Assembly: GCA_022749755.1 (NCBI GenBank)
Contig: CM040450.1
Span: 12,546,913 to 12,610,912, forward strand
From: Azadirachta indica
Taxonomy: Eukaryota; Streptophyta; Magnoliopsida; Sapindales; Meliaceae
DNA: 64,000 nucleotides
Reading direction: 5' to 3'
Shown: piece by piece, positions 1 to 12,600 of the stretch
Position numbering within the stretch: position 1 is the first letter of the stretch
Layout: each line of letters starts with the position of its first letter
The notes under the pieces: model-generated
The model's input: only the letters and a program-made list of their open reading frames with translations
What the model was told of the DNA's origin: nothing
The model's database searches: none
Program-made: the position numbers and the translations under genes

Positions 1-980
1 TCTTCTGAAGAACTACAAAAATTTCAATTTTGGTTTATATTATTATTATTAATGAACTTGTTTAGTTTGGGAAAAATTGTTTGTAATTCATTTATTATTC
101 CGTCATGCGTACGGAATTCGTCAAGTCCAAGGCGAGTCCACGTTTTTTATCGGCCTTGGTGTTCTAATATCAGCTCTTGCTTCTCCTAATTTATGATATT
201 ATATACCGAGATCTGCCTTTGGGCAGTCATAATTTCAGTATTTTGATTCTGGGTTGTGCTCTGAATTCTAAAAAGCCAGCTGGGGTATTCTATTTTGAAG
301 AGCCTTATGTGAGTTGAATTTTCATCATTTTTTAATATTTTTATTGTTTTTCCATTACTGAATTTGACGGATTTAATGGTATACACATATGGAGACTTCT
401 ATAATTTAGGTTTTTATTTATTAACCTTTTTCCTTTTTTTTTTTTTTATGAGCTGGGATATGGGTGAATTCTGTAATTGGCTGCGGTCTGAAATTTGGAT
501 TTTTGATGGGTGTAAGTATTGAGAGATTTTATGGAAAAAGTGTTTGATAATGAACTCTACAATCTTATTGCTCTTATGGTGCAGAAACTGGATGATGCAA
601 GGACAGAATCTTAAAGAATATTCTTTTAACTTGTATTGTATCAATCAAAAGAAACTGTTTTGTCATGATAAATTTCATTCACGTGCTTTGATGCTATTTC
701 TGGAAAAGAAGTGGTTAGTTAGTTTAGTGCTAAGGGTAAGATGTCTCATATTGTTTGAGCACGTATGAAGTATATGTGCAGTTTTTGGCTTGGGGGACAA
801 TCATTTTCTTTGCTGGAAGTTATCATTCCTGCTTAGTTTTATCTTTATAGTGAAAGTTTAACAATTATTGTGTTGTTTGAATGCCAGGGGGTCATAACAA
901 AAAGGAGGTGAATTGCACGACGTGATATTTCTGTATGAGACTTTTGTAGTGGAGTTTTTGGTTTTCTTGGAGATGTTAAG
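1..980 (+). other. Upstream and 5' leader region of the START-like gene
   Basis: No protein gene is visible here. A plausible splice acceptor, a CAG ending at 887, would give a leader exon running from 888 into the start codon at 981, so the leader probably contains an intron. The first leader exon may be the GC-richer stretch around 105-180, or it may lie outside the window. The short ORFs in this stretch have no family resemblance and are AT-driven. The leader structure is inference. Confidence 0.4.
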
Positions 981-3900
981 ATGGAAAAGAAGCGAAAAAT
1001 TGCTCAATACAGAGAGAGGCTTGATAAGACGCTGGCATCCCCTGAATTGACAAACAAGGAGACTGTTAAGACTTTGGTCAAAAATCAACTCCTAAATTCT
1101 TCAGTAGATGGAACTGGTTAGTTATCCTTGAACTTTATTATCTATTCCTTGGGATGTGTTTGTTTGTTAAATCCTTAAAAAAATGTAAGCTAACTAAAGG
1201 TTAGTTGCATTCTTTCTCTTTCCAGTTTTAATTTCATAACTTGGGCTGTGCAGCATTTAGCGAAAATGTAGTAGAAAAAAGGACTACAGAGGTCTTCAAC
1301 TTTCTTGACATGTTGAGGAGTGCCTCTGTGAAGGATAATGAGGTTCCGAAAAGCAATGAAGCATCACATGGTCAATGGAAAGTATGCTTTCTCAGCTGGA
1401 AAATCTAGTTTTTTATTTTTATATAATTTGGTGAAATCCCTACTTTTTATTTTTATTTAATTTGGTGAAATCTGTAATCAACAGAATCTTCTCTATTTAC
1501 CAACCTATGGCTCATGGATACAAGTGACCTTTTTGTTTTTGTCCTTTGCCAAAGTTTTCAGACTATAAAACCATCCAAACACTCAGTTCAACTACTTTCA
1601 ACTTTCTAATGATTTGAACTTCTGGTGAAAGTTTAAATAAATTGTACAATTTAATTAAATTTCTTGTATTTTTCTTCGCATGACCCTTGATCATTGAATC
1701 AACTAATGAATATGTACCAAATGGCATCTAGAGATTGAAATAATTGAAAGCCCCTACTTTTTTTGACAGTTAAAACAGGATACTGAAGAGTCTCGTGTTA
1801 TGTATCGTGAAGGACCTCAAGGGACTCCCTTTCATTCTATTCTTGTTGAAGGCTATATAGATGCGCCTCTAGATGTTTGTAAGTTTGCTGCAAATACTCT
1901 GGCAATTTTACGCTTCATACTATGATGAGGAAAAATCGGGTAACCCACAATACTACTTGTGATCGTTATTGGAGACTTCATGTATGTTTGATGCCTCATT
2001 GCAGGTTTTTGTGTCTCCTGGGAGTCAGCCTTGTACAGAAAATGGTGAGAATTGTTTCCATCAGTATGTAATACATCATATTATGGAAGATACTGTGTAT
2101 TAGTTGAGCTAGCATGTGGTTACGGCATCTATAACTTGGAGCATCCTTGGTTGCAAAAAACTTATAATTTTCTCTTTTTTCTTTAATTGACATTGATTAA
2201 TTAATTTAAATCAAGATGTTTGTTTTATGAACCTTTAATGTTGACTGATGTGACTGTAATTTAAAAATAATTTTCTTAATTTCTTTACTTCTCAGGTGGC
2301 CTCAATATAGTTTTCCGCCATTCAAAATCCTTATTTGCAATTGTTTGCAGAAGATCCGGATTGGTGAACAGATATCCTTAGTGAGGTTTATCCACAATAA
2401 AACTTCACTAAAGTTTCTTATTTGTTTTATTCTCTGACTTATGCTACTTTAGCATACTGATTTTTACTCGGGTTTTTGGAAGAAAGGGTGAAGGTTACAT
2501 GGCCGCTGTCTTCTAGGGAGGCCGTGGTGCATTATTTTGTGTTTGAGTATTTTCAAGACGGTCTAATGGTCGCTCTCATAGCCACAGTATGTATAATAAA
2601 TGGTGGAATTTATTTTATATGAGTTGCAATTTGTTTCACCTCTTTGTGTACAGTAATTTGGCCCTTGACTGATGCCTAAACAAGAAGAATCTCACTATAC
2701 TTTCACATTCAGATTGATGATTTAAAGAGCATTGAAAGAACTACTCATGGCTTCTCTAATGAAGGAATCCCTGAAGCAAAAGATGTGGTAAGGATTGAAT
2801 TGGTGGGAGGCTTTGCTTTACAAAAGGTGACCGAGGAAAGAAGTTTCTTTAGGTGAGTTGTAGTTAATTGGTTGTCTGCTGAACTGCCTTTGGAATTTGA
2901 AAATGTTTTGCATATAATTATTTAGATGATCAGTAATCAGAATGAGGATGAATCATGTTGTTTCTTGGTGTCTAAAGGTACTCAAAAATCATATTTAAGC
3001 ATTGAGATTGCTTGTATTGCCAATAGAAAACAGAAAGAAAGAATAAGAAGTAATTGGTAATTGGACAACTTAGTGAATGATTTGTATTGCGTTTTCGTGG
3101 TCTTCTGCTGCAAAGTTATGAACGCTTGTCACATTTTGTAGGACAATAGCACATCTGGACTTGAAGCTAAATTTTGTTCCTCCATCCCTCATAAACTTTA
3201 TTGCAAGACAACTCATCGGTGATGGTTTCAAACTCTATCAAAAGGTTGTATGCTTTTATTCTGATGTTTTTCACTTGATTACATGTTTGAATTGTTACCT
3301 TCTTTTCTTCTGTAATGCTACCCACAAGACCAACTAACTAATGAGCTCTTCAACATTTTTGCAGGCTGTTGCTTCTGTATTTAGTTATGAAGATTACCGC
3401 AAGGCCTTGGAGGAACCTCTATACAAACGAATACGTGAAGCTCTTTATTCCACCAAAGAGTCACAGGAAGCTCTTATAGCAAACGAGCTTAAAAATGATG
3501 CACGCATTCCACCCGAGGAACATTTTATTGAAGGCATGCCAGATGGGCTGAATGAAGTGGAACAGAAGGTTCATAACATTAATGATGACAGTGGATATTT
3601 GCACAATGATGCACAAGTTATGGACAGGATTGTTGTTGGTGAAATTGAGGAAGAAGAGAGAGAGGAAAATACACACTTAGACAAGGAAGACCAGGGTATA
3701 GATAAGTCTTTAACCAAAGAAATTTTTAAAAACCATGACAGTGAATCTTTGCAAAAGGACACGCAAGTTATGGACATAAACATTGTAGGTGAAATTGAGG
3801 AAGAGGAGTGTGAGGAAGTTGCAGACTCAGACGAGGATTATAAGGATTTGGATCAATCTGTAACTGATGAAATTCCCGAAAAAAGTCATGGGAATGGTGA

Positions 3901-4573
3901 AAAGGCTTTTTCTATCAGTCCTAGTGTGGAACAAGCTCTGCTAACATTAGAGAAGACCATATATATTGTTCGCGAATATGGATTCAATAGCCAAAGCAAG
4001 TCTTTATTTGACCTTAATGACAAAAAGCCTACAAATGTAGAAGTGAGTGCCGTACAGGACTCAACTTCTTCAGAAGATAGAATCCATCCAGATGTTGAGA
4101 TATCCACAAAAGAAGGCATGGAGAAAAATATTCAGGAATCCAGGAAAAGCAATGGAATTCAAGATGGCAGGTACTTTCGAAGGTTTTTACTCATTTCCTT
4201 TTTTTGTCATTAAGGTCATTATCAGTTTAACAATGGATATAATCAGATTGATGGCTTTTGAGCTAATACTAGTTTGTTCTTGATTTGCAGGCGTGCTGGA
4301 TCAAATTTGTACGTGAGAGAGGGAAACCAAAACAGGATAGCACCAGCATCCCCGGGACAAGAACTTTCAAATCCCGATGAGACCAACCAGGTCACTTTAA
4401 GCTCTTCCCAGAACAGGACAACTGAAGTGTCAGTTTTCAACCAAACCATATATGAAAGTAACCAAAAGAATACGGACGTCAATGGCATCCCTGAAAATAC
4501 TATAAACGGAGATAAGAAATTGAGGCGGCAGAAAAAGCACAGGTTTTGTTGCTTCCCCTCAAGTTCTACTTAA
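981..4573 (+). CDS. START/polyketide-cyclase-like lipid-transport superfamily protein, 644 aa
   Basis: Ten exons: 981-1116, 1254-1381, 1770-1878, 2005-2044, 2296-2385, 2487-2586, 2713-2852, 3142-3244, 3365-4170 and 4291-4573. All joins keep frame and all introns are GT..AG. The N-terminus (MEKKRKIAQYRERLDKTLAS) and the core with QGTPFHSILVEGYIDAPLDV, SWESALYRKWWPQ, VHYFVFEYFQDG and LDLKLNFVPPSLINF match, from memory, a plant protein group annotated as polyketide cyclase/dehydrase and lipid transport superfamily. The likely ligand-binding fold is about residues 80-290. The remainder is an acidic, low-complexity tail encoded mostly by the 806-bp ninth exon; it contains a 50-aa tandem duplication. 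The protein ends in a basic segment followed by CC (RRQKKHRFCCFPSSST), which could be S-acylated. No catalytic role is known for the family. The start is the first ATG after a leader acceptor and matches the family N-terminus. Confidence 0.88.
1409..1472. repeat. Short tandem duplication in intron 2 of the START-like gene
   Basis: Two adjacent copies of a T-rich unit ending in AATTTGGTGAAATC lie about 34 bp apart, just inside the intron after the donor at 1382. They look like a small slippage duplication with no visible function. Confidence 0.6.
3581..3880 (+). repeat. Diverged 150-bp tandem coding duplication
   Basis: Copy one is 3581-3730 and copy two is 3731-3880, exactly 50 codons each. 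Shared protein landmarks at matching positions are HDSES/DDSGY, QVMD, VGEIEEEE and DQ/DKSLT-like segments. The nucleotide copies have clearly diverged, so the duplication is not recent. It sits in the acidic tail of the START-like protein and keeps the reading frame. Confidence 0.8.
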
Positions 4574-5787
4574 TGGAAAGGAAAAAGTTTTCCAGCTTCA
4601 ATAGATAACCTGAAACCTGAGAATGAATTTGTAACATCATACACAAAAATTATCTATTTAGGATGAATTCGTTACCCCATTTTGGCAAAAGATGTATTTA
4701 TAGTCAGTTTCATTTTTCATTATGTCAAAGATGCAAGAATAAGGTGGAATAAGTGATTATACACAAAATGTTTGCGATTAAAGATTTTTGTCAATTTTGA
4801 TGCTAATTAGATTTCATTTGTTCCCGAAGAACTTTAGAAGTCAACAAACATAAATATTAAAGGAATTTTTTTTCCTTTTCTTCTGTCTGTTGTTCCATTG
4901 TGCTAATGAATCTGGAAAATTGTAACAATAGTTTGCAAATTAGTGGTTGTATTCTGTTTGTTGTACTAAAAAAAGACAAAACTGCCAACTTTTTTGGAAA
5001 GTTATAATCATAGTTTGCAAATTGGATACAAATAGTCTTGTATCAATGCAATATTATGAAAATTCAAAGAACTTCCATCGAATTCGTGAAATTTGATGAA
5101 TTCGTCGTACTAATTGAACTCACAGGATCTGATAAAATTTGAACTGAACACAAATTTTAAGAATGTTAAAGCAAAACATTGCACCAAAATTAACACGAAA
5201 AAGATATTATTAATAAGTTAATATATTAATAATATCATTTCCACAATATAATATATTCAATTAAATTGAATTATTAAAATACATATATAACAATACTAAC
5301 AGAAGTAGTATCGCTTTTATAATAGATTTATAAATGAAATAAGGGGTATAATCAATTTTATTTCTTTTTATATAATTTTTATATCAATTATAAGTCGTTG
5401 AATTTAAACACATTCAATCATTGAAATAGTATTCTGACTATATAATTAATGTATAATTAATATATCAATAATTAATATATATTTTAAATATAATGTTAAC
5501 TGTTAAATGTTTATAAAAAAAATTAATAAAAAAAAAAGTCATTTATCTACCTTATGAAATAAATAACATTTCAGTAATTAATTAATGTTTTTTTATTTTT
5601 TATTTTTTATTTTTTTAAAAATTAAATTAAAACCCACTACAGCACGATGCTTAAACGGACCGCAACGCGCCACGATTTACCCGTCTAAACTCTAATTACG
5701 AAAGAAAGCAAGCCTCTGAAGTTATTTCCGCTTTGATTTTTCAAAATATTCGACAGAATTCAGCTTCGCCGTTAAAGCGGCGCTACG
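4574..5787. other. Intergenic: 3' UTR of the START-like gene and HSCB promoter
   Basis: The first 150-250 bp are probably 3' UTR of the upstream gene. The stretch 5150-5630 is extremely AT-rich with no coding signal. The short GC-richer segment 5636-5787, just before the HSCB start codon, is the likely core promoter and leader. No other gene is seen. Confidence 0.6.
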
Positions 5788-8482
5788 ATGAACAAAACGA
5801 AGAAGCTATGGAAACCTTTCTCCCACGTTCTACGCAGAGCTTTGCCTTCTACTTGTCGTCTCGAAGCTTCTAACTATAATTACAATTTTACCTCGCAAAT
5901 TCGCCTTCTCAGTTCCTCGTTTTCTTCTAGTGTTCAGGAGTATAGTTTTGGCCGCCGGCAATTGTTTTCCAAGAATCTTGGATTTTGCGGGAGAACTTTC
6001 TGCTCGGTATCTGTTGAGAAAGTCAACAATGCCACGTGTTGGAACTGTAATGAAGCGCCTAAAGCGGTGCCGTTTCTGTTCTGCGATTCTTGTCGGAGTG
6101 TTCAGCCTGTTGATCATTCGGCGGATTACTTTCAAATTTTTGGACTGTAAGTCTTTGAAATTTCAAGTTTACATTTCAAAATCTTAACTACAAAGTTTAA
6201 AAGCTGAAGTGTAATTTCCAGGATCAGTGACAAATTAGAGTTAGCTAATTTTAATATAGAGCTGTGTTACAGTGAATTGAGTAGACAATATTACTGTTTT
6301 TGATCTTTTACTTCGTTTTCTCGGCAACCAAACAGTTGCTTTAAGCTTTTGTTTTTAATGGATGTAACACTGTGAATGTTGAATGATTGTTTACTAAAAT
6401 TGTAATTTCTCAGAGTCTGTGACAGTAGGTTGATGTTTTTTGTTTTGTTTTCTTTTTACTCTTTTGGTTGATTAATAACAGAGAAAGGAAGTATGAAATA
6501 GAAGATGAGAATTTAGAACGAAAATACAAAGACTGGCAGAAAAAGCTTCATCCTGATCTAGTTCATTCGAAATCCGAGGTTTGTTCTAGAAATTGTCAGA
6601 CTCTTAAGCAAACAGATAATAGATTGTTTAATATCCTTGATTTTTGTTTTCTTGGTTAATGTTTCTTTTGATTTGGTTAGAAAGAGAGAGAATATGCTGC
6701 TGAACAATCTGCTCGAGTTATTGAAGCATACCGCACGCTTACCAACCCATTGTCAAGGGCAATATACATTGTAAGATTCACAAGAGATGTATTTTAAATT
6801 CTTAGATTTTATGTATAGGTCTAGTGTGTATATAAAATCACTAAAATGCCTGCTGTAATATTTTTTTGTTTCCTTCTTTCTAGATTTCAATCTATGCTTT
6901 TTATCTTTGGGTTGAAGGAAAATAACATGTTCCGAGAGGGGAGGGGGGAGGGGGTGTGGGTGTTGCTGATTACTATAAATGGAGGAAGCTTGGGAATCAT
7001 ATAGATTCTTGGTGTTTGTAACTATTTTAAGTGCTGTAGGTAACTTACAGTATTAGTGTTTTTAGAAGTGAATTGTAGTTAGTATTGTTACGGTAATAGC
7101 GAAATGTAAGGATTAGTATAAGATTCTAAAAATTTTATTTACTTGTGTATGCAACTAGTTGTTAGATGTAGAGCTGCTGTTATTAGTATGATAAAGATAA
7201 AAGTTGGTACTCAAGTCTGCTTTAGCAATATACACCAAGTGTAATGATTCCTAGATGATGAAGCTATTAATGTATCTGGTTTATGGTATTTGGTTGGAGT
7301 GAAAGAAAAATGCCCTTCTTCATTATGCTTTTCATGAATGTCTGCTTTTCGTTTCTTCTGTCTTGCATATGTATTTGTATCTCAATATATTAGTTTTCAT
7401 TTTTCTAATTGTTTATGAAATTAAAACTTTTCCACTTCCTTGACAGCTGAGGCTTGAAGGTGTAGAAGTTAATGAAGAAGAGACAGTTACAGAACCTGAG
7501 TTACTCACTGAGGTAATGTATAGCTTCACAAATAAATCTATAGTTTCATAAATAAATTTATTTTTCCTTACACAATAGAAGGTTTATTATTAGAGTGATA
7601 AATAAAATGGAGAACAGAGTTTTGCTCTTTCTTAATTACAAACTATGACTGCTTTTTTCCTTATTATTGTAATTTGTCTGACAATGTGCTGATGTTTCTG
7701 GCATGCCAACCAGGATGAGATCTTTTATATTTTCTGAATCTCTACTTGTTGCCAAAATGATAGACTAATGCATTCCTTTTTCCCTTTTACTAAAATATTG
7801 GTTTCTGATATTGAATCACAGATTATGGAGGTTAGGGAAGCCGTAGAAGATGCAGCTGATTCACAGGCTTTACATCAGATTCAATCTTCAGTATGTAGCC
7901 ATCTTGATGTTTAGATTTGTTTTGTGAAGGAAGAGTAACTCGTTAATGGTGGCGAGATTAAACAATCCTGTCTGGCTGTCATATGCATATATCAAATGCT
8001 TAGTGCAGACTAACATCTGGTGGCACCTAGCTGGACTGTCATCTTTTCCATTATCCAAATTTTTAAACCATCATATTTTTTTGACGGTCAGAAAGAACGG
8101 AAGCTGATAACTAGGTCAACGATCTTGAATAGGAGGCTTATATTAATTAGCCAGATGATGCAATGGATATGCATATTTTCTTTGTAGTAATTCTTCTTGG
8201 TCTGAATTTCGCTTGGTTGATATAAAAAATGCCTGGGTGTCTATGTTTACTATCAAAATTTCAGTGCTACTTCAATGGAAACGGGCAGACTGACTGACTT
8301 GAAACTTTTTCTCTCTCTGTTTTCTTCCCCTTGCTGTTATTCAGATGCAAGAGAAATTAGTGCATTGGTATAACTCGTTTGCCAGTGCATTTCGAAGCCA
8401 GAAATTTGATGAAGCTCGGATTTGTATTCGGAGAATGACTTACTATCATCGTGTAAATGAAGAAATCGCAAAAAAGCTTTAA
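5788..8482 (+). CDS. HSCB: Iron-sulfur cluster co-chaperone HscB homologue (J-domain protein), 272 aa
   Basis: Six exons: 5788-6146, 6482-6578, 6681-6770, 7447-7512, 7822-7890 and 8345-8482. The family role is to deliver the Fe-S scaffold protein to a mitochondrial Hsp70 and stimulate its ATPase during cluster transfer. Residues 1 to about 75 are basic, Ser-rich and acid-poor, as in a mitochondrial presequence. A tetracysteine zinc motif follows (CWNC at 84-87, CDSC at 99-102), as in eukaryotic HscB proteins. The J-domain opens at YFQIFGL (114-120) and carries the required HPD at 143-145, followed by the YAAEQSA and AYRTL helix. The C-terminal three-helix scaffold-binding domain spans about 185-272. 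Length is normal for plant HSCB. No defect is seen. Confidence 0.96.
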
Positions 8483-9669
8483 TGTAGGTACTCCTTCCAA
8501 GTTTTCCTCCGATCAGATGCTGGATATAGAGAAGATGAATTACAGAATTATTGTGTAGTTCAAAAATCATATCTTCTAGGAACATATGACAAATATTAAA
8601 TACTAGGCTGCTGAGATCTATGCAGTGAATAGTGATTAACTAAACCATTTGAAAATTGCTGAGTGAATCAACAAGAAAACCTCTGACAATAGCCATTATC
8701 TAACTATTTTCAGGGTTTTGGTGATTTAGTGCTCATTTCTGCTGCCATGGTCGGCATTGTCATTGTGGAGTCAACATCAATAACTTCAGGATTCAGATGC
8801 TGATGACTTCATTGGGGATGTGCATATTATGTTTCATCATACTAGGGAAAAATATGTGTAACATTCAGAACTTTCAGTTCACCTTAGGCTTTGTCCTTTG
8901 GTTGTGAATGCATATCATAGTATATTGAGTTATAGATTTAAAGGGGTTGAATGTCACAAATTGGGAGATATTTAATGCGATAACAATAGCTGCAATATGA
9001 TTTATTTTTTACTAACAAAAACTATAGTTCTATCTCATTCTTTTTATCTTTTTTGCTTCTTTTTTCAGGTAGAATTTCATTGAAGGCTTGGTTGGGACTG
9101 CCAGCTGTCTGTATAAACTAAACATGAAAGCAGACTTCTTCAATAGTAAGGCTGAAGACTGCTTATGATGCTTTCTTTTCATCCATAGCTAGGGCAAGTG
9201 CCAAATTAAATGGATCACACAATGTTAGAAAATGTTGGATTTAAGAATTTGTTGAATTTTCAAGAAGTGGAGTTATTTATGGCTAGTATCTTTCAGAATA
9301 GATGAATATTAAGTAATTGAATAAAATGTTTCGTTACAATTGTTTTTTAATGTAATGATTATGATGATCATAGATTTTTGAGATGATATTCTATGGCTAT
9401 GCTTCATTAGTCTTCCTTTAATAATACAGTAATAGTTACTTCAATTATTAAACTTTTTTCTCAGGGTGACGTGAGAAATTTGGGTCTCATGCACATTAGA
9501 AATTTGATCATATTTAGATAACTTTTCTTTCTCAGAATTCACCTTCTAATTTGGGGGTGTTCATCAAACACTTTAGTTACTGTGTTTTCAAAATTAAGTA
9601 CAGTGCAATAGTCACAAAGGTTATATAAATGAGCTCGTAAGGACAAATATATTGCAAAACAAAGACAAA
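8483..9669. other. Convergent 3' regions of HSCB and the PPR gene
   Basis: This stretch holds the 3' UTRs of two convergent genes. A pyrimidine-rich CAG at about 9063-9069 could be an acceptor of a 3' UTR intron of HSCB. No ORF with coding character lies here. Confidence 0.5.
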
Positions 9670-12600
9670 TTATGTTAAGAACTTGCGTCTACTTCTTAAA
9701 GAAGACTTTTTGTGTAATACACTACGAGCTAAATCTTGCTTCCCTTCTCTATTAAGCCCAAAAAAAATTGTTCGAAAATTAATATTACTAGGCACGATCC
9801 CAGCTTCCAGCATTTCAGATAGAAGCTTCAGTGCTTCTTCAGATTTACCTACCTTACAAAGACCACTAATGAACACCGAGTAAGTCTCAAATTCAGGAAA
9901 AGGTCCTTTTATTTTCATACGGTAAAAAACATTCCAGGCATTGGCAACTTTGCCTGCATTCACAAAACCCTGAATCATAGCTGTATAAGTAACAACTGTA
10001 GGTTCACAGCCTTGCTGTTGCATTTCTTCAAAAGTTTCTAAAGCTCTTCTTAGTTGCTTCTCTTTGAAGAAATGTACTACTAAGGATGTATAAACATGGA
10101 CGGTAGGAAATATGCCTACCTGTTTCATACTTTCCACCTTGGTCACTGCCTCTTCTGTTTGTCCTCTTCGCAACAGTGCATGAACAAGGCTTCCACAAAT
10201 GTACTGTTCCAGCTTAGATCGTTCTTCTCCCACCTCATTGACCAATTGTAAAGCTTCTTCCAACTTTCCTGCTCGACAAAGAGCCCTAATGTACATCGAA
10301 TAGCTTAGTGGAACTGCAAAACCAAGTTTGTGTAATGAATCCACACAACTGCTAGCTTCTTGCAGCTTACTAACTTTACATAAACAATCCAGATATGATT
10401 CGACCAATTCCTTATCGGGGATGTATCCTGAATTTATCATCTCCTGGAATATTTTTATAGCATCATCTACCTTTCTACCTTTCTTCCCAGAAAGAGATAT
10501 GACTAAATATTTGTAGGTACTATGAGTTGGATTACAACCATTAGCTTTCATCTCTCCAAAAACTCTCAGAGCAATCTCTGTTAGACCTGCTCGACCATAT
10601 TGCATTATCATGATTGTCCATGTATCTGGTGAGATTAAGTAACCATTTCTTCTCATTTCATAAAATAGGTTTCTCATGTGCTTGAAATCTTTCCCACGCC
10701 CCGCAATTTTGATAGCCATGTTGTAAGTCTCTATACTATGTTTATAACCAGCTTGTTTACCTACCCAGGAGAAAAAATGTAAAGCTGCATTACCATGCAC
10801 TTCACAGTTACACAAAATCTCCAGAACAAGTTCTGGTGTGAAATGGATATTGCATCTCTCCAAAGCTTCTTGGATGAGGCACCACTCTGCTGAGGATGAT
10901 AAAATCCTAGAAATTTCTTGCAAATCCTGCTCACTGTAAGGCTTTGAAAGTGGCTCTACCAAGTAAGAATCCCTTCTCTCTTGCTCTTTTCGGTTATGGA
11001 TAGACTCCATATGAGACTCTTGTCCCTGGGATTTCTCAGTTTCAGTTTTCTTGCCTTCTTGAGAATGCAATTTACAGATTCTCTGCATTTGCTTTACTTT
11101 TTCAACATTGTCCATCTCTCCCCTTTTCTCCATACAACATGTAACCCAGTGGAATATTTCATCTCCGATGAATATCTTGGAAGCCTGCATTTTGTTCAAA
11201 ATCTTAAAAATCTCATCTGTTCCCCCAACTCTACAAAGTTCCTTGATGAATACTGAGTAGGACTTCCAGGTTGGCCTAATTCCCTTGTCCTCCATACTCT
11301 TCAACACTTTCCATGCTTCAGAAACATGGTTGCATCGAAAGTGACCTGCAACCATTGCTGTCATTGCCACACTATCTGGCTGGATTCCTCTTTCAATCAT
11401 CTCATTATATAGCTCGCAACCTTTCTGATACTCATTTAACTTGAAAAGATGTTGCATTAGGTCTGTATAGGTAGAAGCTGTAGGCAAAAATCCAGATTCT
11501 TTCATTCTTTGAAAGAGAACGAGAGCCTTGGAAATATTATTTTTCCTCAAGTACCCATTGATAATAATCCCATAAATCTTCCCATCAACCAAACCTTTTC
11601 TCTTCATAATGTCAACAATCTCCAAAGCATCTGAAATCCTACCAGCCATACACAGTCCTTTCACCAAGGTCTCAAAATAGTCATGGTCAATAGAGATCTC
11701 TTTACTCTTGAGGTTTCTTATCAATTCTAGAGCTTCTCTAATTCTCATAGAAACACAAAAACTCTTTAGCACACAACCATAAACATCATGTTCTGGAATC
11801 TGAGCAATCCTTATCATATCATCAGCTATAGAGTGAACTACGTCAACTTCTCCCAATCTTGCCACACAATTTAGCAGCATCTTGTACAAACTCAAGTCGA
11901 GCAACATCTCCTTCTGTGCCATCTCTTTATAAAACTCAATTGCAATGTCACCTTTTCCAGCGTTACAAAATGATCGTACCATCACCTTGTAAGCTGCTGT
12001 ATCTGGTTCAAAGCCACATTTCCTCATCTTATCAAAAACCGTCAAGGCCTTGCCCATCAACTTTGCCTTTCCATACTGTGATAAAAGGATTGTCCAAGTC
12101 TTAATATTCTTTTTGCATGAGTTCATCTCCATTTCCCTCTCCAACTTCTCCATCAGCTCCAATTCTTTCGCTTCCCCAGCTATGGACAATGCTGTATTGT
12201 AAGTCTCAGTTGTAGGATAAAAACCTTCACTCAGTTTCACCCAACCGAAGAACCTTAAAGCCAAATGTGGCACTTTAAAGCATCTTTTCAGAACCTTCTC
12301 TACAACCTCAGGTTCAAACCGAAAACCCGAATTCTCTAATCTTTCCTCCATTGAAAAGACACCCTTTTCCGCTCTAACTATCTCTGTAATGTCATGAACT
12401 ACTGAACTAACACCAATCCCAGCTACATTTCCCATCTGGGTATCCTCTAAGGCCAATAAATTCTCCTTTTGCGCATTTCTACAAACAGCTTGTGTACAAG
12501 AACGAAATCCGTCGCTAACATCAGTTACTTCCACTTCGGTTTCTTGGGATATAGAAAACCCAGACGGGGTTTTATCTGGAGTTACACTATCGGCACCTAG

